From Sphaerosporella brunnea (lineage: Eukaryota > Ascomycota > Pezizomycetes > Pezizales > Pyronemataceae), in NCBI GenBank assembly GCA_008704415.1, contig VXIS01000009.1, positions 1 through 64,000 on the forward strand: a stretch of DNA of 64,000 nucleotides, written 5' to 3'. The translations under genes and the position numbers were made by a program. Positions 34,393 through 46,211 of this stretch are shown here, one piece after another. The notes under the pieces are model-generated. The model had not been told where the DNA came from. It searched no databases and saw only the letters and a program-made list of their open reading frames with translations. Position 1 is the first letter of the stretch, and each line of letters opens with the position of its first letter.

Positions 34393-35273
34393 ATGCTGTC
34401 CGTGTCGCTGATGGACACAGTAGCCAACATGACCGGAATTGCCCGACAACCCCTGACAGATCATTTCTGGATTTGTATACCCTTGTCAGCCAAAGAATTC
34501 CTGACCCTGATGACTGAAAAGCCTGAAACCTGTAAATGTGTCCTCCACTTTCTTAATGCGCGGTTTGGCTGACCGGGGCAGTTTCGATCGTCGATCGGTC
34601 GATTGAATGGATTGAAGAAGAGGCCCACCCCGCGGTCCAAAACCACGTCACATTCTGGTTGCGGTGGTGGCTTTGGAAAAATGGCCAAGCCGCGCCGTTA
34701 CCAGGGTTTGCCGACCAAGTGTATGCGCGCGTCTGGGAGTTTGTCAAGCGCAATTCTGAAAAGCCGGTGATGACCCCACGTTAGGTGGCCGCTACCTCTG
34801 ATGCTGCGCGTGCCGGGACCGTGGGATCGATCGACCAAGTGAAGAAGCTTTATTTGAATGGTTCCGGCCTGCCAGCCCGCTTGGAAACGTGGCCCAAGGC
34901 GGCCCCAGACTTCTCCTCCTCGACAAAGTTGGCAGCCGAATTCCCGAAGGATAAGAAGATAGTGGCAACTTGCCCGTTGAAAGAACCAATCATGGTGGAT
35001 ATGAACAGCTGGGTGTACCCCCACCCGACGTACAAGGAGGAAGGCAAGGGCAGGTGCACCAACGCACGAACTTACAGGTTGCCTTGACAAACGACGCACG
35101 GCTACCATCTGCACTGCCCGTTCTGCCCCGGGGCGCCGACGTCTGCGTTGAATTTTAGCACTATGGGGAAGTTCAGAGACCACTACAAAAAAAAAGGCCA
35201 TAAGTGGAGTGAAGACATAAACAACTTTTTCTTGATGACGTGGCAGCCCGGGCCCCGGGGCCAGGCTTGCTAG
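34393..35273 (+). pseudogene. two-exon gene with zinc-finger-like motif and two in-frame stops
   Basis: Exon 1 (34393-34531) starts at an ATG after a CT-rich leader. The intron 34532-34581 (50 nt) has donor GTAAAT, branch GGCTGAC and acceptor CAG, and joins in phase. Exon 2 reads SIVDRSIEWIEEEAHPAVQN and QVYARVWEFVKRNSEKP, then TAG (34782-34784). It continues with VGSIDQVKKLYLNGSG and MVDMNSWVYPHPTYKEEGKG, then TGA (35085-35087), and ends with a C-x2-C-x18-H-x5-H pattern (CPFC...FRDHYKKKGH) before TAG at 35273. CAG-to-TAG and CGA-to-TGA changes would explain both stops. It could be a transcription factor or a transposon-derived protein; no family was recognised. Confidence 0.5.
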
Positions 35274-35529
35274 CAGTGTAATCAGAAACTCTCAGTTCAC
35301 TTAGTTATGGTGTCAGTGTGGTTTCTATTTGTCATTTGTCAGATCGGGATTGATGGCGGGTGTCGCGGTTTTCGGTTTGCGCTGTTAGTTCCTGGCTTTT
35401 CAGGCTTTGTGTTTGCATCCGCTTTTTGTGTTCTCGCCGGCTGGTGGTTTCTTCTTCGCTTATAATCAACTGAAGGCCTGTTTCACATGAAGATGCCTAA
35501 CTACGCTTTTACCATGAGGGTCACCAGAA

Positions 35530-36235
35530 TAGTGATGCAAACGAGCCGGCTCGAGACGAGCCCAATGGGTGACTCCAGCCGAATCGTCAGTTTTACTGGC
35601 TGGATTCGCGAGCGCGAGCCGGGCTCCAGCGGCTCGAGCCAAAGCTCGAGCTGGTGGAGACAAATCATATTTTGAGGCGGGAGCACGCGGGAAGGCCGCA
35701 GTTCATTGCCATGTAAATATTCCACTATGTAGTTATCCCAGCGTAGATTAGTCCGATACGTCTGACAGGCCCAAAGAGGAGTCGAGCGCTGCCTCGGCGT
35801 CTAAATTTACGCCCTCCGGCATATCATGGTGACTCTGAGTGGTTGCCCCCCCCGACCCCCGCCTTTGGTAGAACCTCCGGATCTTCGTACTGCCATTTTT
35901 CCCAGCTGTTTACTTCCGTTTGATTGAGCCAATGGTTAAGCAACAACAGACCACTGCTCGACTCCTCCAGAAGCCGGTTGCGTTTCTTTGTGATAATCCT
36001 GTGCGGCTAGCGGTCGGGGGGAAGTCGCGGGGGAGGGTGGCGGGGCTACTTGAGGGCGCTGCGGCCACAGGCGGAAGCTCGTTCTTCCTCGAAATCTCGA
36101 GAGACGTCGAGCTGAGCTCGAGCCCAAACCTTTTATGGTCGAGCTGCTGGAGCACAGAAATATGTACGTTCGAGCCGACTCTAGCTCGCAGCTCGGGCTC
36201 CCAGCTCGAGCTGGGTCGGCTCGTTTGCATCACTA
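35530..36235 (-). mobile_element. hAT-2 element copy B (706 bp)
   Basis: The ends read TAGTGATGCAAACGAGCCGG and, inverted, TAGTGATGCAAACGAGCC. The flanks CACCAGAA (35522-35529) and CACCAGAC (36236-36243) match at seven of eight bases. It is a shorter deletion derivative of copy A, sharing the subterminal GAGCTCGAGC palindromes and the region coding for KKRNRLLEES and the following Trp-rich tail. Confidence 0.92.
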
Positions 36236-36243
36236 CACCAGAC

Positions 36244-37952
36244 TGAGAAACCTGTTGACTTTCGTGGGTCACATTCTACCGTGCCCGAAAGCTGCAGACG
36301 GCACTGTCCGGACAGCAGCTTCGCATACGTAGCAACACCACAAGGAAGATCTCAGCGATCTCCATCGCTGCGCCATGTTTGCACACTCACTGCCATCAGG
36401 TGAACTCTCTGATCTGCACCAACGGGTGGAACATTGCACACAGCGATACCACAGCAGCCTTCAGTGATCGGACTCGATGACCATGCTGTTCTTCACCTTG
36501 TATCTATTTTTTGCCGCCTCATTCAGCGCATTCCTTTTGTGCTGGTGTGTATTGGAATGTTCAGTTTCCGCAGTTGACCCATCAGATACCATCCATATTG
36601 AGGCGGACAGGATAAGCAGGAGGAAGGGTAACGGGTCTGTCACGAGTATTCTGAATACACGCATAGCGCGGTATACAGGTTAATTTATGGTTACCCTTCC
36701 GTGGAAAGTGTCATATAGTGACAGGGATTTGCCGTCACTGCTCGATGGCATATCGTAGGAGAACCCACGATGCTGAACACTGTGGGGGTGTGGGGCAGGT
36801 GGTGAGCTACGCTGGAATCTGAGCGACCTGATGGAATGAAGACTGATTGCTTTCTTCGGACCGACGGACGCGTCAGTGGTAGACGCGTTACCTCAGTGGG
36901 GAAGCACCTTTTGGGACCTTTCGAAGATTATGGTGGTGGTAAATGCAACCGAAGCGTGTTTGCCCAATGTCCATTCTAGAAAGATCTCATGACGGGAACT
37001 GTGATGAATTGATGACCGGGAACAACACCGGTAAGTGGGTCGTGATATCCATTTGATTTTGTGCGTGTTCGCAGCCAGTCGTCCACGATCGGCGCGCCAC
37101 GGAGCCAGGTGCAATACTTGGAGCCTAATGATATATGTGCGTTTGATAATCGTAGAACCACGAAATCTCTGTTTTTTCCTTCACCAAGGGTGTCATCACC
37201 TTTCCTACGCCATTCAGTGGTGTGGCTTTATCATAAAAGCATCATATGCAACTTCTGGTGACGTGTCGATCATTACCGTTTGATTGCCTACAGCGCAGGT
37301 AGGATCAACCCAGGGACAGGTGGGGAAGGACAGCGGTGCTCTTGCAGCGACAGATATTTCAGCAATGACCACGCATTCAGTGATTCCTGTTTAGAACCGA
37401 CACACTCTTGGCGGTTGGCTTTCAATTGATGTGTACAATCCTCAGTGACGGTGAGGTGACGTCAATAGCTTGATGGCCACCCTCAGGCCCCTGACCTCCT
37501 ATAAACCTCGCCATCAAACGCTGTGAATGGGTGCCTGCCCAACTATGCAACTGCTAGTACCTACCCACATGACGCTTTCCGACAGCTCCATCAGCCATCC
37601 TAGAAATACATTGGCAATTGGTCGCGACCAGAGGCGACCGCAGAGCGCATATTTTACATCTGCTGCACTACATGATACTTCATCGATGGTGTACCACAGG
37701 TGGTGCCTCAGTGGATGTACAATTCTTCCTGCCTGGTAAGGCCACTGAAGAAACAGATCGCAGACCAGCAGGACGTCGTTTAGCTGGGTGAAATGACAGA
37801 ACACACCTCTTAGCAGCCCAAAATCCGCTAGGGTCAACACCCACCGTTCTCATCACCGGGTATATGGTGTTGCAAAGCCACGACTTGGGCCCTACGTTCG
37901 GCGGTCTCCGGTCCTCGTTGATAGTTCAGGAAACTGAATCTGCCATTATGTA
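36244..37952. other. no gene recognised
   Basis: Short frames only. Confidence 0.4.
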
Positions 37953-38576
37953 TAGCAACAATGACCCGCCAAACTGCCCGGCTGGGGCTGAAAACATCAA
38001 TAGCTGGAGCTTTGGCAAAAACCGCCATACAATGTATGGTGTACAAGTTGGTAAATAAGAGGTTGCACGCAGTGACATTAGAGATATCGCTATACAATGT
38101 CTACAGACCTGACCCTGAAGTAAAGTCTTCTAGGTCAGCTTCCCCGTTTGCGTCCATGCCCTCGCCGTGGCCGGCGTCCAGATGCCTGTGGCCATCACCA
38201 TGGTCACAATCGACAACATGGGCACCACCCCCACGTTCGCTCCGGCTAGGGTGGTCTGACTGGGAGTACCCCTGCTGCCGCGCTGAAAGTATCCTCAATA
38301 TCTCTCTGTCCATCGGCGGCATGCCTATTGTTTGTAGGATTATTGTTGATGCCGTGAAGTTCCCAGTCATCGAGGGTCTTGTGATTAAGCCAGCGTTTGA
38401 GCAGTAAAACTGCACTGATAGAATTCCACACCATTTTCTCCATCAACCCGCATTTGTCCTTTTCGTCTCACCGACGAGATGTCTTCCCTACCTAGCTGCC
38501 TGTAACAAAAGGCTCCAACGAAAGTTCGACTCGTCAGGCACCAGGTTCGAGCCGCCTCGGCTTATTTTCATCACTA
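37953..38576 (-). mobile_element. hAT-2 element copy D, decayed (about 624 bp)
   Basis: Read on the minus strand it starts TAGTGATGAAAATAAGCCGAG and follows copy C throughout. The shared parts include the block coding for LLLKRWLNHKTLDDWELHG and the acidic EADLEDFTSGSGL tail. The far end has decayed (TAGCAACAATGACCCGCC near 37953) and no target duplication remains. It is the oldest of the four copies. Confidence 0.72.
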
Positions 38577-38584
38577 CCCAGTAC

Positions 38585-39722
38585 TGACGGAACCCTGAAA
38601 TCGAGGTGTGTCTGGTCGCGCGAATACCGTAGTTGTATAGGATCATCCTGCTGGAATGGAGGTGTAAGCCGTGGCAAATGATCATTTGGGGTGAAAGATA
38701 CATGGCGGTTGCGCTGTATATGCGGGCGGCAAGATATAGATGAGATGCTTAGGTACCCCGGGCAGAAGGGTGTTCGCACATCAGCGCATATCCTGCCATG
38801 TGACTTTGGGCACCCCCTTTCCAGGTCCACTATACACACGGCCGCCGCGGGAGTTCTCGTCGACCGATCACACAAACGAGGTTTCAGTGGTGCTGATCCC
38901 CGCACATCCATAGCTTCTGATGATACTCCCAAGGGCTGTTACTGATTCTGACCTACCCAACGTGCGACGCCAGCGTGAGAACCGCTGAATTGGCCAGTTG
39001 TTGGCTGCTGCGTAGAGAAACGGCACGATGCCAGAGGAAGCGGGGGACCGTCGGCTGTCTACCACACAATCTACTACCTTCAGATGCAACATGGTTTTGA
39101 CGACGACCACCATTGCGACGCATGGCAGCAAATGCTGTCAAAACAACACACGTGCAGTTCGACTCATGGATATGCACCACGCGAATAGATGGTTGCTTGT
39201 ACCTCACCTCCAATGCAGCCACAGAGCAGTCAGTATTCGCAACACAACGTCTCATGCTCTGATTTTTTTTCGCGACACTGCCCTTTGCCACCATTCGGTT
39301 TGCGGTCTAAAATGCATCGACGGAATGATCTCCATAGAAACCGCAATAAATTGTTGGTTTTGAGCACGGAACCGACACGGGTTCTCATCGGCCTGGGATT
39401 CGTGCGATTCGAGCAATGTTTCGGGTCGCGTACAGTTGGTTTCTGCTCGGCTTCCGACCGGGGGCTCCATGGCGGGGTTTAAGAAACCTCGTGTCAACAG
39501 ATGCATCTTCGGGTTCAGGCATCGGGAATAAGGCCGAGCAGCGCCGCATCATCATATATGTGTCATTGCTGTATTGGTCAAGAAACACCATTGCGATTCT
39601 CGCTGCTCATCGTAGCACTCTGGACCCAACCACCATGATAGGGTAGGGTTTGAAACCCCGACCCCACCTGGATCGAGGATTGGATCACGGTTCAGAACCC
39701 ACAAGTTGCATCCTAAAACAAA
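38585..39722. other. no gene recognised
   Basis: Overlapping short frames on both strands. Confidence 0.4.
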
Positions 39723-41095
39723 ATGACCTCCCTCACCACCAGACCGCCAAACCAAGCGACCACGAATCCACCGACGTCAGAGGAAGCCGAGGACGGCGGC
39801 TACTGCACCGACAAAACAATAGTGCCCAGCACGCACCTCCCGCACCGGGTGGTTAGGGAACTGATCGCCTGGATCACGAGGGTGAAGGCGCATCGGCCCG
39901 CCGATATCCTGGGATTCCGGGTCCGCTTCAAGCTTCCCTGCGCTGTCAGCCGGTCGGAACTTGATATTCTGTCCGAAACTGCTCATCCACTTCGGCTTGA
40001 GTATACCCGACCATCTATTCGTCGGGCCCGCGTAACAGTTGCGATGCCCTCAGTCGAGCATGACCAGACTGCGATCGAAGTCGAAGCCCAAATTCGTCAG
40101 CAGCTTCACGAAGGGGGGAACTTTTACTGGGGTCCTATGCTGGGGCGCGGTATCGAGGGAGTGAAGCTTCGGGGAGCACAGGAAGTGAAAGTTGAGGAAG
40201 GTCAGAAATTCGGAACCACACCCAACAACATCGGTGGGGTACTTACATTGCAGCAGGTGTTCGCCGCCCCGACGGGTCGCTATACATTCCGGCTATGCAA
40301 CGCAACTTCCCGGTCATCGTTTTGGAGGTCGCACTCAGCGACACCTTCCGCAACGCCAAGAGGAAATGCAAGATGTGGCTCAGGCAGCCCGGAAGACCCA
40401 TCAAGTACGCAATGTTGGTCAAGATCAACAAATGGCCCACCAGGTGTGTGTCCAGGGTGAAACTCACGACCATCATACCGGTTGTAGCTGCAGCTGTGGA
40501 CGAGTCTTTACTGGACATCGAGTCGGAGGAGGTTGATGCCGATCAGCTAGAGCAGGCTGTCGATCAGGCAGATGATCCGTTGGATGCGGACCAGCCTGAC
40601 CAGCACCGGCGACAGACACACAAGTTCCACAGCGTCACCGTATCGGTCTTCTGTCGGGCGGGTAGTGCTAAAGATCCGCAGATGAGAACGCTGATCAACC
40701 AGATGGAAGTTTGGCCAGCCAAGCCCAGTCAGCCGTGGGACTTTTCCTGGTCCGAGATGACACCGGGAACGGCGATCCCGGAGCCGACACGGAGTGGCCG
40801 CAACGTAATTTCATTCGATTTCTTGCACGAATTGTTCGAAACGGAGATGGTGCGCAGCCACTGTCGGGGCGACTGGCCGCTCGGCGAGTCGGATGACTTT
40901 CCGGAAGCCGACCCATCTGATTTATCGTTCCCCGGTCAAGATTCATCCAGCGAGAGCAGTCAATCTTCGGCTGCTTCATCTGGGTCTCTCTTCACCCTGC
41001 GATCACTGGCGAAGGGGAAGAAAGCCTCGCCGCTGCGAGAACGACGCCAGACGAGATCGCAAACCGCCAACGTTGCGACCGAGGTGTCGACCTGA
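39723..41095 (+). CDS. PD-(D/E)XK nuclease-like (Uma2-type) protein, two exons, about 438 aa
   Basis: Exon 1 is 39723-40149 and starts at an ATG. The likely intron is 40150-40205 (GTATCG...TCAG, 56 nt), which joins in phase. Exon 2 is 40206-41095. The N-terminus is Thr/Pro-rich, followed by RVVRELIAWITRVKAHRPAD. The core spans the junction: PDGSLYIPAMQRNFPVIVLE gives D165 and E183 in the D...(E)-x pattern of Uma2-type PD-(D/E)XK domains, followed by VALSDTFRNAKRKCKMWL and YAMLVKIN. The usual Lys after the Glu is not seen, so catalysis is uncertain. The tail is acidic and then Ser-rich with basic KGKKASPLRERRQTRSQT. No stop or frameshift was found. Two decayed relatives lie at 16.9 and 62.5 kb. 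The intron lacks a strong branch site, so its exact ends are provisional. Confidence 0.68.
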
Positions 41096-42770
41096 GAAAT
41101 CGCAGCTTCGAAAGCCGTGAGCGCTGCAGGCAACGGCTTTCACACTTAACCCAGTCGGGCTATTTATTCGCCCAGGCGCAGTAGCTTGACGTCGCGGGGC
41201 ACTCTGCATTGGGCAGGCGTCATCGGAAGCGGAACATCCTTCCGCTGTAAACTAAAGTAACTGGAATTGAGTATGTCTATCGTCGAATGATGAATCCATG
41301 ATCACCTCAAGCGTGAAAAAGCCCGAAGCAACCAACTTCACCCGGTGCCTCCATGTTTACCGTCTGAACAGATGTATATACATGGGCAGAAACTCCTGCC
41401 GCTCCACCCGTCTTGACCGCGACTGGTAGTCTCTCCAGCAGCTGGGCTAGTGCTCTGGAACGAGCAGAATTAGATCGGGTGCTCTAAATTCTTGCCAGAA
41501 TTGTTCCTAGTGCGGTGCTTGTTTATTTCTGTCCCTGTGAACAATCTTCAGTTTAAACGTAACCATTCCAAGCCTTCTGAACCTGTTTAATGCATCCTTG
41601 TACACAGCCCATTGCTGAGTTCGATGGAAGAAATATAAGGCACTGCCAGTGTACACATGGCTCGTATCAGCGCATGGCTGGAACGAAGAAGGGTGCCTGT
41701 GCTCGAGAACACCTTCATGGCCGCCATCAAGATTGCAGCAGACAGCCAGACACCCCACTTGTGCTCAGGCAGCCAACCAGGACTTGCGTGCATCACCTTC
41801 CATACGAAGATGGTCAGCGACGTGGGGCCTCCACTCCTTCATAAACGACTCGAATGGCATGGCGCTGGGTAAGAACTATGCTTACCGTGGATAGCCCGGT
41901 TTTCGTTTCTGGTACATAACTTTTGAGAGTTTGCGGCGCGAGAGCAGTAGGAACGGCGCTTTGGACGACATGGCGTTCATGCTCCCCCCGCTCATCAACC
42001 GTTTAACATCCTGGGACGGTCTCAACATGGGCTATACCAGCTGCGCTAGCTGTGCTGGAAATGAACAGGGCAGGAATCATTGGACTCGCTCCTGTGAAGG
42101 CCGCGGGTGCAGGCTTGATGAAGTAAAATACTTGCAGTGCTGAATGTGTGGCAGGAGAGTCGAAGCGCCTGTTGGTAATGCTTGTGGCAGAGGTAACGAG
42201 CTGGCACAGTCAGAATAGGACAGTAGCCGCGACTCAGACTGACGAGAGTTTGCAGTCTCTATGTTCTTCGGAAACAGAGACCAGAGAGAGCAGACCAACA
42301 TGGCGGTTGGTACATGCCACACAGAGGTTGTTCCCTACCGCAAGGCGTAAATGCAGCGCAGATGGGCCTGGTTATCCGGTGTTAAGATCAAGAGAGAAGG
42401 GCGCTGCCGCAAGAGATCAGAAAAAGAAACAGGTCTTCGGTATGGTGGTTGTCTATTTAGAGAGGGTTGCCTTGCTCTCGCTACCCGTTCTTTTTACCCG
42501 CAACTCAGCCTTTCTATGTATGGTGCCGGCAGCTATAAGCCTAGTCGTCGCACGGATATTTTCGTCGCAAAATAGGCTGCAGGCAAGTGCAGAAACAGTG
42601 GAATGGAAAACGTTGGGTTGTAGAGCGCATCTGCCTTAGGTGCTTAACGTTTGTTTTGCTCTGAGTTCGGACGCGGCGACACCGGCATTGATCGTGGTCG
42701 TCCATCTCCGACGACCAGGTTTATAGCTGCCTGCACCATAACCCTATTCAAGATTGAGTGATTTCCACGT
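41096..42770. other. no gene recognised; probably contains an LTR at its right end
   Basis: The sequence ending CACGTAACA at 42774 looks like the inverse of an LTR start (TGTTACGTG) next to the gypsy remnant. The other LTR border was not found. Short frames near 41657-41872 have no support. Confidence 0.35.
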
Positions 42771-42774
42771 AACA

Positions 42775-44610
42775 CTCACCCCCTTCGAAGGGTTTCGAAG
42801 TCGAGCACCGTCAGTGCGAGCGACGGAATCCAATAGCCATACAGGTAGAAGAAATAAGAAAAATGAAATGAAATGAAACCAGACCACGCAAATCCTGGCA
42901 AAGATGACGGATCTGTCACTAGCCTCGAAGGAAATACGGACGAACTTTATCAGGGAGCCAGCCCTTCACGATATCTCCCTCCGGGTGCTGAAGATCAAGC
43001 TTTCCTTCGGAAGACATGCGGACAACAGTGACCGGTCCCTTCCAGCGATGTTCTCATGGATGACCTGGCCTTCCCTTGAGAGCGTAGTTCTGGTAGAGTA
43101 CCAGATCACCAATCTCGTAGAGATGGCGCCTCAGATGTTTCTTGTAAGCTTCTGTCCTCCGGGCCCACTGGTCAAGCTAACGGGTGACTGCCTCGTTCCG
43201 GATAAAATCTAGTTAGCAAGCCTCAGACGCTGAAACCTGTTGATCAAAGCTGCACGGTCTTGCTGGCCTGAGTCGATTCTGAGTCCACTGGGTTCGATGA
43301 GGTTCACCACCCGGTTCCTTGGAGACTAGCCAAACAAAAGCGTTGCTGGGGATCACCCATCTTGACTGTACGGGTGTCGGGTGTTGAAAGCAAATTGAGT
43401 GTCCTTCAGAAGTTTCCTCCAGAGTTTTAGCTGTTCATCGGCTAACTTCCTGATAGACGTCTTAACATCTCTGATTGATCGCTCGACTTTTCCCTGTCCC
43501 TTTGCCTGACCGGGAGAACCGAAGATCCACTGGCTGCCTGAAGCCGTCGCCCATGAACGGCACTGCTCGTTGTCAAAGCGAGGTCCATGGTCCGAATGTA
43601 TAACTTGGGGGAATCCAAAGCGTTTTCAGTACTCTTTGCCTGTTGCCCGCGAGCATGCCTTAACCTCAAGCCATCCAGTAAAGGCGTCGATGATGTACAA
43701 ACAATACCTGTTGCCCGCAGAAGGCTGGTAAGGGCCAGAATAGTCCACATGGATGATTTCGAATGGCTCAAAGCAGACGATTGGCCTCAAAGGCTCAAGG
43801 AGGACCTGAATCTCTTGCCTGTTCCTTGGGACTGGTACATATTCCTCGAAGCGGTTTCTGGAGACCAGCCTGGCTGGGTGGTGCTCGGTCAGTTCCTCAT
43901 TCCGGTAGTTTGTGGCCATGCTGATGATCCTTCCCCTCTCGCCTTTTAATACCCACTTCTCAAAAGCACTCGTCCTCAGAAACCTCACCCATGCGCAGCG
44001 CCCCTCCTCCCGACGCTCCATATCACACCTTCCCAAGATCGCCTCCTCATACACCCACTCCTGACTGGCCTTCCCTTCAACCACACCTCGCAAAGCCTGT
44101 AAAATCTCTCCTCTCCTCAATATCACCATTGGCCTCTCTTTTTTCTCTCTCCCCAACTTCTCTTGCTCCGCCCTAACCTCTTCCGCCCGTCCACTCTTTT
44201 CTACCCCATGTAAATTCTCAATGCAACGCCTCTGTGCCATCTCCATCTTTAGCAGGAGTTCTTTAGGCACTCGAGACAGACTGTCCGCCACAGCATTAGT
44301 TTTTCCCGCAATGTGGAATATTTAATAGTCAACTTCCTGAAGACTCAGGATCCAACCATTAACCTTGGCGTTCGTTGAGGACAGTTGAAACACCTGACTA
44401 ATTGGTTTGCAGCCCGAGTAGATGTATATCTTTGGGCCCAAAACAAGATGTCTCTTTTGAGTGACGAACCACAAGATACCAAATGCCTCACCAGACGTCA
44501 TTCGTTCACCAGACGTTATTAGTTCACCATGAGTGCAATATCGTGAGTTGAGAAATTTCACCATTCCGGATGATAACCATGATAACGATGATAAAAGCGC
44601 TTGCATTGAA
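42775..44610 (-). mobile_element. Ty3/gypsy retrotransposon remnant: RNase H, integrase, polypurine tract
   Basis: On the minus strand, 44606-44260 resembles gypsy RNase H (HGELI...EAFGILWFVTQKRHLVLG and TNAVADSLSRV). The integrase follows at 44260-43350 with the D-D-E set (EIIHVDYSG, HSDHGPRFDNEQC, GQGKVERSIRDVKTSI). Near 43150-43020 a chromatin-side piece reads LYEIGDLVLYQNYALKGRPG. A purine-rich AAGGGGGTGAG (42775-42790) precedes TGTTACGTG, which fits a 3' LTR start. Several stops (TAA near 44320, TGA after GKEY at 43628-43626) and a late frameshift show it is dead. Gag, protease and most of the reverse transcriptase are absent. Confidence 0.85.
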
Positions 44611-45060
44611 GAGGTTTACACCGCGAAGGCTTATCGCTTCTTGCTGTTGCGCAAAGAGGGCCTCCCCACCAAACATAGCGCTAGTTCCCAGCGCGTTTTC
44701 ACCGCACGCGCTGGGAACTTATTTCGCGATGTTCAGTTCCGCTCGACGCACCTGGCAGTATCTGAGCTCGCCCGGTGAGATACCACAGCTCTGTGCCGCG
44801 AGCAGCGTATACAAGCCGGGTCGCCGCGCCTACCTTAGGGAGCGTTCAGCGGTTCGCGCTTCTGCGAACGTGAAATTTCTGCGCAGCGTCCCGAAACCAC
44901 TGATCTCATGATTCTACTCAGAACCCGTCCGGTAAAGGGGTTCCAGCATTGAGAGCGGATGGTTATTCGTCAGTTGGAGTGCCGGACGTCTGCATTCGTA
45001 GAGTGATCGGAATCAGCGCTGGTGGTTTCGCAGAATTTTGGTCCTGAGGCGAATGGTCTG
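44611..45060. other. no gene recognised
   Basis: Nothing but short frames; an inverted GCGCTGGGAAC/GTTCCCAGCGC pair lies near 44680-44730. Confidence 0.35.
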
Positions 45061-45542
45061 GCACCACCGATTGCCTGGTAATCTATTTGTGCAACTGTGC
45101 CTTCCCGAACTGGGCCGACTTTCTCTGGCACTGGCACGAATGGATTTGCACTCGGTTCTGTGGAAATGCGGCCTGCCGAACGCGCACTTACTCTGCATTT
45201 TCAATGCGTCACTCGCGTCAACGTTGGACAGCCTGCACTACATGCCATCCGCCTCTGTCATGCGATATACCTTGCAACTAACGCTGAGCTTGAGCAGCTT
45301 ATTGAACACCCCTACATCGACGGCCTGAGCAGTATTTGGTACGCGAGAGCAACGGACGAGGTGAGTCCTGGCTTCTTCACCTTTTCCATCCTGACACAGC
45401 GGCGATTTGTCTGCTCAGGACAGCGACAAACCCAGGGAAACACGTGGACGGCAACGCCATGGCCGAGGGTCTTGTGCAATGCGGTCAGAGCGAAGTCCAG
45501 GGAGTTCTCCTATTCAAAGACCGTAGCGTTTACACACACTGA
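45061..45542 (+). pseudogene. coding-like region, probable 1-nt frameshift, unknown
   Basis: One frame reads HAIRLCHAIYLATNAELEQL and IEHPYIDGLSS. From about 45340 a second frame continues with VRESNGRGESWLLHLFHPDT, CLLRTATNPGKHVDGNAMAE and GLVQCGQSEVQGVLLFKD to a TGA. A one-base change near 45335 would join them. An intron at GTGAGT (45360) with CTGAC and CTCAG is the alternative, but it does not restore the second frame. No domain was recognised. Confidence 0.33.
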
Positions 45543-45875
45543 TCATTTGCGAAAGGCGTGCTGACATGCGGCGTACTGATAGGCATCTGGCGCTGTCACG
45601 TAAGTCCGGAACTGACGGCGGTATCGACGGTAGCGCTGGAAGCTGATTGCAATCGCTGGGATGAACGGTCTGGGTTGAGGAGCTGCCGCACCGGGAAATT
45701 CCAATGACCGGGAAAACGTCAACCTGCGCCAGCAGGAAATGCCAATTCGACCTACAAATTCAAGTTATCGGGGGCAATGAGGTGGACAAGAAGGTGCAGA
45801 AAGAGGTAGAGAAGGAGGCAAGAAGTTGGAGAAACGTGGCCATGCGGATAGCGGTAGACACTCTATGACTCGGAC

Positions 45876-46211
45876 ATGCCGTGGCGCAACGGCGACTGCG
45901 AGCAGCCGAAAGGCAGCACGACTACACCTGGATCATGGCCCCCATCTGGCCGTCTCGATGGGAATACATACCGGAAGATTTTCAAACCAGCCTCCGGGGT
46001 CGTAGCGGTCGTTGACGGTATGGGGCCACCCTTTAGGTCGCAGAAGTTGAATCCCGCTTCTCCTTCTTGTGCGCCTATCCGTTCGTCATTGCACCGGCAA
46101 TCGACGGTTTCGCCGGAAGAGACGATGACCCGCGGGAGAATTCGCCTTGAACACCACGGGCTACCAGAATCGCACACGGACTCGTCCTCCGGCCTCGTTC
46201 AGGTTGGTTAA
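45876..46211 (+). CDS. hypothetical protein, 111 aa
   Basis: ATG start and smooth composition (GNTYRKIFKPASGVVAVVDG, then Ser/Pro/Arg-rich). No family was recognised. Just upstream (about 45736-45868) another frame reads GGNEVDKKVQKEVEKEARSW, which faintly resembles DUF4371 transposon proteins, so this area may be an old element. A minus-strand frame overlaps. Confidence 0.25.
   Translation: MPWRNGDCEQPKGSTTTPGSWPPSGRLDGNTYRKIFKPASGVVAVVDGMGPPFRSQKLNPASPSCAPIRSSLHRQSTVSPEETMTRGRIRLEHHGLPESHTDSSSGLVQVG

Noticed and set aside
42380..42774. A 395-bp solo/3' LTR bounded by TGTTAAG and GTAACA
   Set aside because: The right border is supported by the polypurine tract, but the left border rests on five bases with no second LTR or target duplication to compare.
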